From Candidatus Planktophila dulcis (GTDB lineage Bacteria; Actinomycetota; Actinomycetes; Nanopelagicales; Nanopelagicaceae), in assembly GCF_002288225.1 (NCBI RefSeq), contig NZ_CP016777.1, forward strand, positions 1,284,020 to 1,348,019: 64,000 bases of DNA, written 5' to 3'. Below the pieces are notes generated by a model. It saw only the letters and a list, made by a program, of their open reading frames with translations, searched no databases and was not told the origin of the DNA. The translations under genes and the position numbers were made by a program. The first letter of the stretch is position 1, and each line of letters opens with the position of its first letter. Below are positions 61,519-64,000 of the stretch, one piece after another.

Positions 61519-62042
61519 TAAGCCGGGTAGATAACTACGAAGCGGTTTGGGTCTTCCCCATCGGATTCTGAGGTTAAGCCCAGAGTCTGTATTGTGTCGT
61601 GGATGATCTTGCGCTCAAAGGCATTCATTGGATCTAACTTGATTGAGCTACCTGTGGTCTTAGCCTGCTCAGCCATCTTTTCGGCCAAAGCGGTCAGCTC
61701 CTTGCGGCGGCCTGCGCGGAATCCATCGATATCGAGCATAAGGCGGCTGCGATCTCCTGTGGAGGTCTGAACGGCAAGGCGTGTGAGCTCTTGGATTGAA
61801 TCAAGGACTTCACCTTCGGCGCCAACGAGGTGCTTAAGCTTGCCACCGACGATTGCTAGGGATGCGCGGCCATTTTCAACATCGATATCGATATCTCCAT
61901 CGAGATCTGCGATGTCGAGTAAGCCCTCTAGGTAGTCGGCTGCGATATCGCCCTCTTCCTCAAGCTTTGCCACGCTCTTTGGAGCCTTGGCAGTTGCCTC
62001 AACACTCTCTTCTACTTCTACAACTTCAGTTACATCTGACAT
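61518..62042 (-). CDS. jag: Jag/KhpB-like RNA-binding protein (KH-R3H)
   Basis: 174 aa. Acidic N-terminal tail, a KH domain (about 45-110) with LVGAEGEVLDSIQELTRLAV, and a C-terminal R3H domain with DIDGFRAGRRKELTALA and FERKIIHDTI. Single-stranded nucleic-acid binding; linked in other bacteria to cell elongation and to YidC genes. ATG with AAAGGGG upstream. 7 bp separate its stop from the rsmG start. Confidence 0.93.
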   Translation of the reverse strand: MSDVTEVVEVEESVEATAKAPKSVAKLEEEGDIAADYLEGLLDIADLDGDIDIDVENGRASLAIVGGKLKHLVGAEGEVLDSIQELTRLAVQTSTGDRSRLMLDIDGFRAGRRKELTALAEKMAEQAKTTGSSIKLDPMNAFERKIIHDTIQTLGLTSESDGEDPNRFVVIYPA

Positions 62043-62093
62043 TGTCTGCCCCTTTTATCTTTATAAAGCGTTATTAATACTATTTGTCTGAAT

Positions 62094-63026
62094 TTACTTC
62101 TTCTTCTTTTTCTTCTTCTTTGGTTGTTCTCGTTGTCCCTGAACTTCTGGCTCTGTCGCCTCGTTCTGGTCAATTCCATCTATGCCCTTGCCATCGAGTT
62201 TGTCTTTCTGGGCGCGCTTTCTCTGGAGCTCTTCATAGGCAGGAGATCCCGGCGTTGGGTTTCTTTTAATCACGTAGTACTGCTGTCCCCATGTCCAAAG
62301 GTTTGTTGTCGACCAGTAGATCAAAACACCCACAGGGAAGTTCACACCTGAGATTGCAAAGATCACTGGGAATAAATACAACATGATTTTCTGCTGTTGA
62401 AGCATCATGTTATTTGATGCATCCATCTTTGGCATTCCTTTAACCATCAACTGACGTTGAGTTGTAAAGGTTGTTGCCGACATAAAGATAATAAGTAGAA
62501 CGGTGACGATCTTTACTGTGGTGTCAGTTGAGCCAAGGAAGCTCTGTGAAATCTTTGCACCGAAGAAGGCAGCCTGTGCTGCGCTATCTAAGTATTCACC
62601 CTTAAGGAATCCGCGGGCAATCGGTGCTGAAACGCCTTCTGGTGTCTTTGCTGCGATGCCATTAAGAACTGTAAAGAGTGCGAAGAAGATAGGTGCTTGG
62701 GCAAGGATGGGAAAACATGACGCGAGTGGGTTTGTCTTATGCTCTTTATAGAGCTTCATCATCTCTTCTGATTGCTTCTGACGATCATCTTTATACTTCT
62801 TTTGAATCTCTTTCATATGTGGCTGCAGTGCTGTGAGAGCGCGCTGGCTCTTGATCTGCTTCACAAAGAGTGGAATTAAAATAATACGGATGAGAACAAC
62901 GAGTCCCATGATGGAGAGAGTCCATGTCACACCAGAGTCTGCACCGAATATTGGTTCCAGGAGTCTATGGATAAAGACAATAACGCCAGAGACGATGTTA
63001 TAGAGAGGGTTAAGAATAAAGCCCAT
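62094..63026 (-). CDS. yidC: membrane protein insertase YidC
   Basis: Oxa1-family insertase, 310 aa, five helices with the conserved hydrophilic-groove Arg in TM2 (IMGLVVLIRIILIP). The coiled cytosolic loop is QPHMKEIQKKYKDDRQKQ, and NPLASCFPILAQAPIFFAL is also typical. No long periplasmic domain, as in Gram-positives. C-terminus is a run of eight Lys that may contact ribosomes. ATG overlaps the yidD stop by one base. Confidence 0.96.
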   Translation of the reverse strand: MGFILNPLYNIVSGVIVFIHRLLEPIFGADSGVTWTLSIMGLVVLIRIILIPLFVKQIKSQRALTALQPHMKEIQKKYKDDRQKQSEEMMKLYKEHKTNPLASCFPILAQAPIFFALFTVLNGIAAKTPEGVSAPIARGFLKGEYLDSAAQAAFFGAKISQSFLGSTDTTVKIVTVLLIIFMSATTFTTQRQLMVKGMPKMDASNNMMLQQQKIMLYLFPVIFAISGVNFPVGVLIYWSTTNLWTWGQQYYVIKRNPTPGSPAYEELQRKRAQKDKLDGKGIDGIDQNEATEPEVQGQREQPKKKKKKKK

Positions 63027-63298
63027 TAGTTAGCGCCCACCACTTCTTTTTCGTTATCGTGTATAAAGTTCTTTACATCAGCACAATCAAGGTGGGCATC
63101 GACATAATCGACTCCGCCTTGTGACCATGGGTTGCAGCGCACAATGCGCCATGTCGCCATAGCTAAACCTTTAACTCCATAACGTCCAATTGCTGTGATC
63201 GCATAATGTGAACATGATGGATAGTACTTACACCGTGGTGCGACATTTGTAGTTGCCACCTGATATGCGCGCACGAGAGCGGTAAGAATCTTTCTCAT
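63026..63298 (-). CDS. yidD: membrane protein insertion efficiency factor YidD
   Basis: 90 aa, family signature [22 protein letters not shown] and [13 protein letters not shown]. Helps YidC-mediated insertion. One-base overlaps with rnpA and yidC show tight coupling. Confidence 0.95.
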   Translation of the reverse strand: MRKILTALVRAYQVATTNVAPRCKYYPSCSHYAITAIGRYGVKGLAMATWRIVRCNPWSQGGVDYVDAHLDCADVKNFIHDNEKEVVGAN

Positions 63299-63654
63299 TA
63301 CTTCACCGCTATCTTGTGAGAGCGAGAGATTAACTTTGTAATCAGCTCTGAGATTTCGGTTTCAAGGTTGCTATCGCCATCTTGTCCGAGTGCGCGGATG
63401 ACTAGAAGAGATCCTGTTGGAAGAGATGGGATCAGTGGTGTGATTGCGTGGCGAACTTTGCGCGCAACGCGATGGCGCTTAACTGATCCACCCACTGCTT
63501 TACTAATGATGAGTCCGCATTTGGCAGATGCATCATTTGTGACAGGTGAGATGTAGAGATATCCAACGAAGTGTTGTGTGGTAACTCGGATACCGCTCTT
63601 AGTTGCGCGAGCGAAATCTGAGCTTTGAGTTAAACGTGCATCGACTGGGAGCAC
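63298..63654 (-). CDS. rnpA: ribonuclease P protein component
   Basis: 118 aa, binds RNase P RNA and pre-tRNA leaders. [14 protein letters not shown] start, and the RNR-type motif reads [19 protein letters not shown] start with AGGAA 6 nt upstream. Lies 26 bp after rpmH. Confidence 0.95.
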   Translation of the reverse strand: MLPVDARLTQSSDFARATKSGIRVTTQHFVGYLYISPVTNDASAKCGLIISKAVGGSVKRHRVARKVRHAITPLIPSLPTGSLLVIRALGQDGDSNLETEISELITKLISRSHKIAVK

Positions 63655-63680
63655 GAGAAGTTCCTGTGCGCTCTTTAACT

Positions 63681-63818
63681 TTACGCTGAGAGCTTTATAC
63701 GGCCCTTAGCGCGGCGAGCAGAGAGAACTGCACGTCCTGCACGAGTTGCCATGCGTGCGCGGAAGCCATGCTTCTTGGCGCGGCGACGCGTATTTGGCTG
63801 GAAGGTGCGCTTTGTCAT
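63681..63818 (-). CDS. rpmH: 50S ribosomal protein L34
   Basis: 45-aa basic protein beginning [19 protein letters not shown] and ending KLSA, the normal L34 sequence and length. ATG with GGAG 5 nt upstream. First gene of the rpmH-rnpA-yidD-yidC-jag-rsmG-parAB series that flanks oriC. Confidence 0.98.
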   Translation of the reverse strand: MTKRTFQPNTRRRAKKHGFRARMATRAGRAVLSARRAKGRIKLSA

Positions 63819-63898
63819 GAGAACTCCAAAATCTGTGAGGCGCTAATTACGCCTATCGGGTCATAAGTACGGGGGAAGCAAGGAGGTAACGGTAATGG

Positions 63899-63907
63899 TG
63901 TGGATAA
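63899..63907 (+). promoter_or_regulatory. DnaA box, exact
   Basis: TGTGGATAA, identical to the consensus (reverse complement TTATCCACA), in the gap upstream of rpmH. First visible box of the rpmH-dnaA origin region. Confidence 0.85.
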
Positions 63908-63950
63908 GGGCGGGTCAAACTCGCGATCAGCTCCCTTGAAACCCTCAACT

Positions 63951-63959
63951 TGTGGATAA
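63951..63959 (+). promoter_or_regulatory. DnaA box, exact
   Basis: TGTGGATAA, second exact box, same orientation, 52 bp further. The dnaA gene and most of oriC should lie just beyond the window. Confidence 0.85.
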
Positions 63960-64000
63960 CCACTTGCTATTTAGCCAAATCGGGTCTACTTTGCGGGTTC

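Overview
The window looks like the origin-proximal left arm of a streamlined Actinobacterium chromosome. Gene families and gene order match Mycobacterium/Streptomyces: parA-parB-rsmG-jag-yidC-yidD-rnpA-rpmH, ponA-rpsF-ssb-rpsR-rplI-dnaB, gyrB-gyrA-tRNA-Ile-tRNA-Ala-ppi, crgA-pabA-PASTA kinase-phosphatase, and three-subunit actinobacterial Sdh. Base composition, judged by eye, is much lower in GC than those relatives. Intergenic space is tiny, convergent genes overlap, and many genes have a -10 box 6-8 nt before the start codon (leaderless transcripts). This fits the freshwater acI / Nanopelagicales group; that placement is an inference.

Layout, left to right. 1-2.7 kb: 3' part of an Sdh operon (sdhA, membrane anchor). 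2.8-6.6 kb: tRNA-Ser, a HAD phosphatase, serS, pheA and a glycerophosphodiesterase. 6.6-11.1 kb: PP2C phosphatase, PASTA Ser/Thr kinase, a cytochrome P450, pabA and crgA. 11.1-25.7 kb: an L-rhamnose island containing an MFS protein, cytosolic GH78 rhamnosidase, CUT1-type ABC permeases and binding protein, lldD-like oxidase, LacI repressor, rhaM, rhaI, a bifunctional aldolase/dehydrogenase and rhaB. It is followed by a membrane Fe-S oxidoreductase. 27.8-33.6 kb: rhomboid, cyclophilin, tRNA-Ala, tRNA-Ile, gyrA, gyrB. 33.9-41.1 kb: PhoP-like two-component pair, htpX-lemA, dcd, acyl-CoA dehydrogenase, EamA transporter. 41.1-49.3 kb: dnaB, a DnaA-box-like cluster, corA, rplI-rpsR-ssb-rpsF, a GT-C membrane protein, ponA, DUF5318. 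49.4-59.1 kb: MFS, cca, Nudix, a secreted/anchored protein, murJ, trxB, trxA, a CwlM-like protein, an aminotransferase. 59.1-64 kb: parB, parA, rsmG, jag, yidC, yidD, rnpA, rpmH and the start of the dnaA/oriC region with two exact DnaA boxes.

The rhamnose island reads as a complete route. The binding protein and permeases import rhamnosides and GH78 releases rhamnose in the cytosol. RhaM, RhaI and RhaB give rhamnulose-1-phosphate, and the aldolase/dehydrogenase fusion splits it to DHAP plus lactaldehyde and oxidises the latter to lactate. The lldD-like flavoenzyme could take lactate to pyruvate. A LacI-family repressor is encoded inside the island. Near-identical palindromes (TTGAATCGTTTCAA type) sit at the three promoters that control transporter, repressor and catabolic operon. 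No ABC ATPase is present, so a shared ATPase elsewhere is implied. The island lies exactly between ppi/rhomboid and crgA-pabA-kinase, which adjoin in mycobacteria, so it appears to be an insertion into a conserved core block.

Other points worth attention are five same-strand, one-mismatch DnaA boxes in the long dnaB-corA gap, a P450 embedded in the kinase operon, a CwlM-like protein that lacks a key zinc ligand, and parS-like sites at the 5' ends of parA and rsmG.
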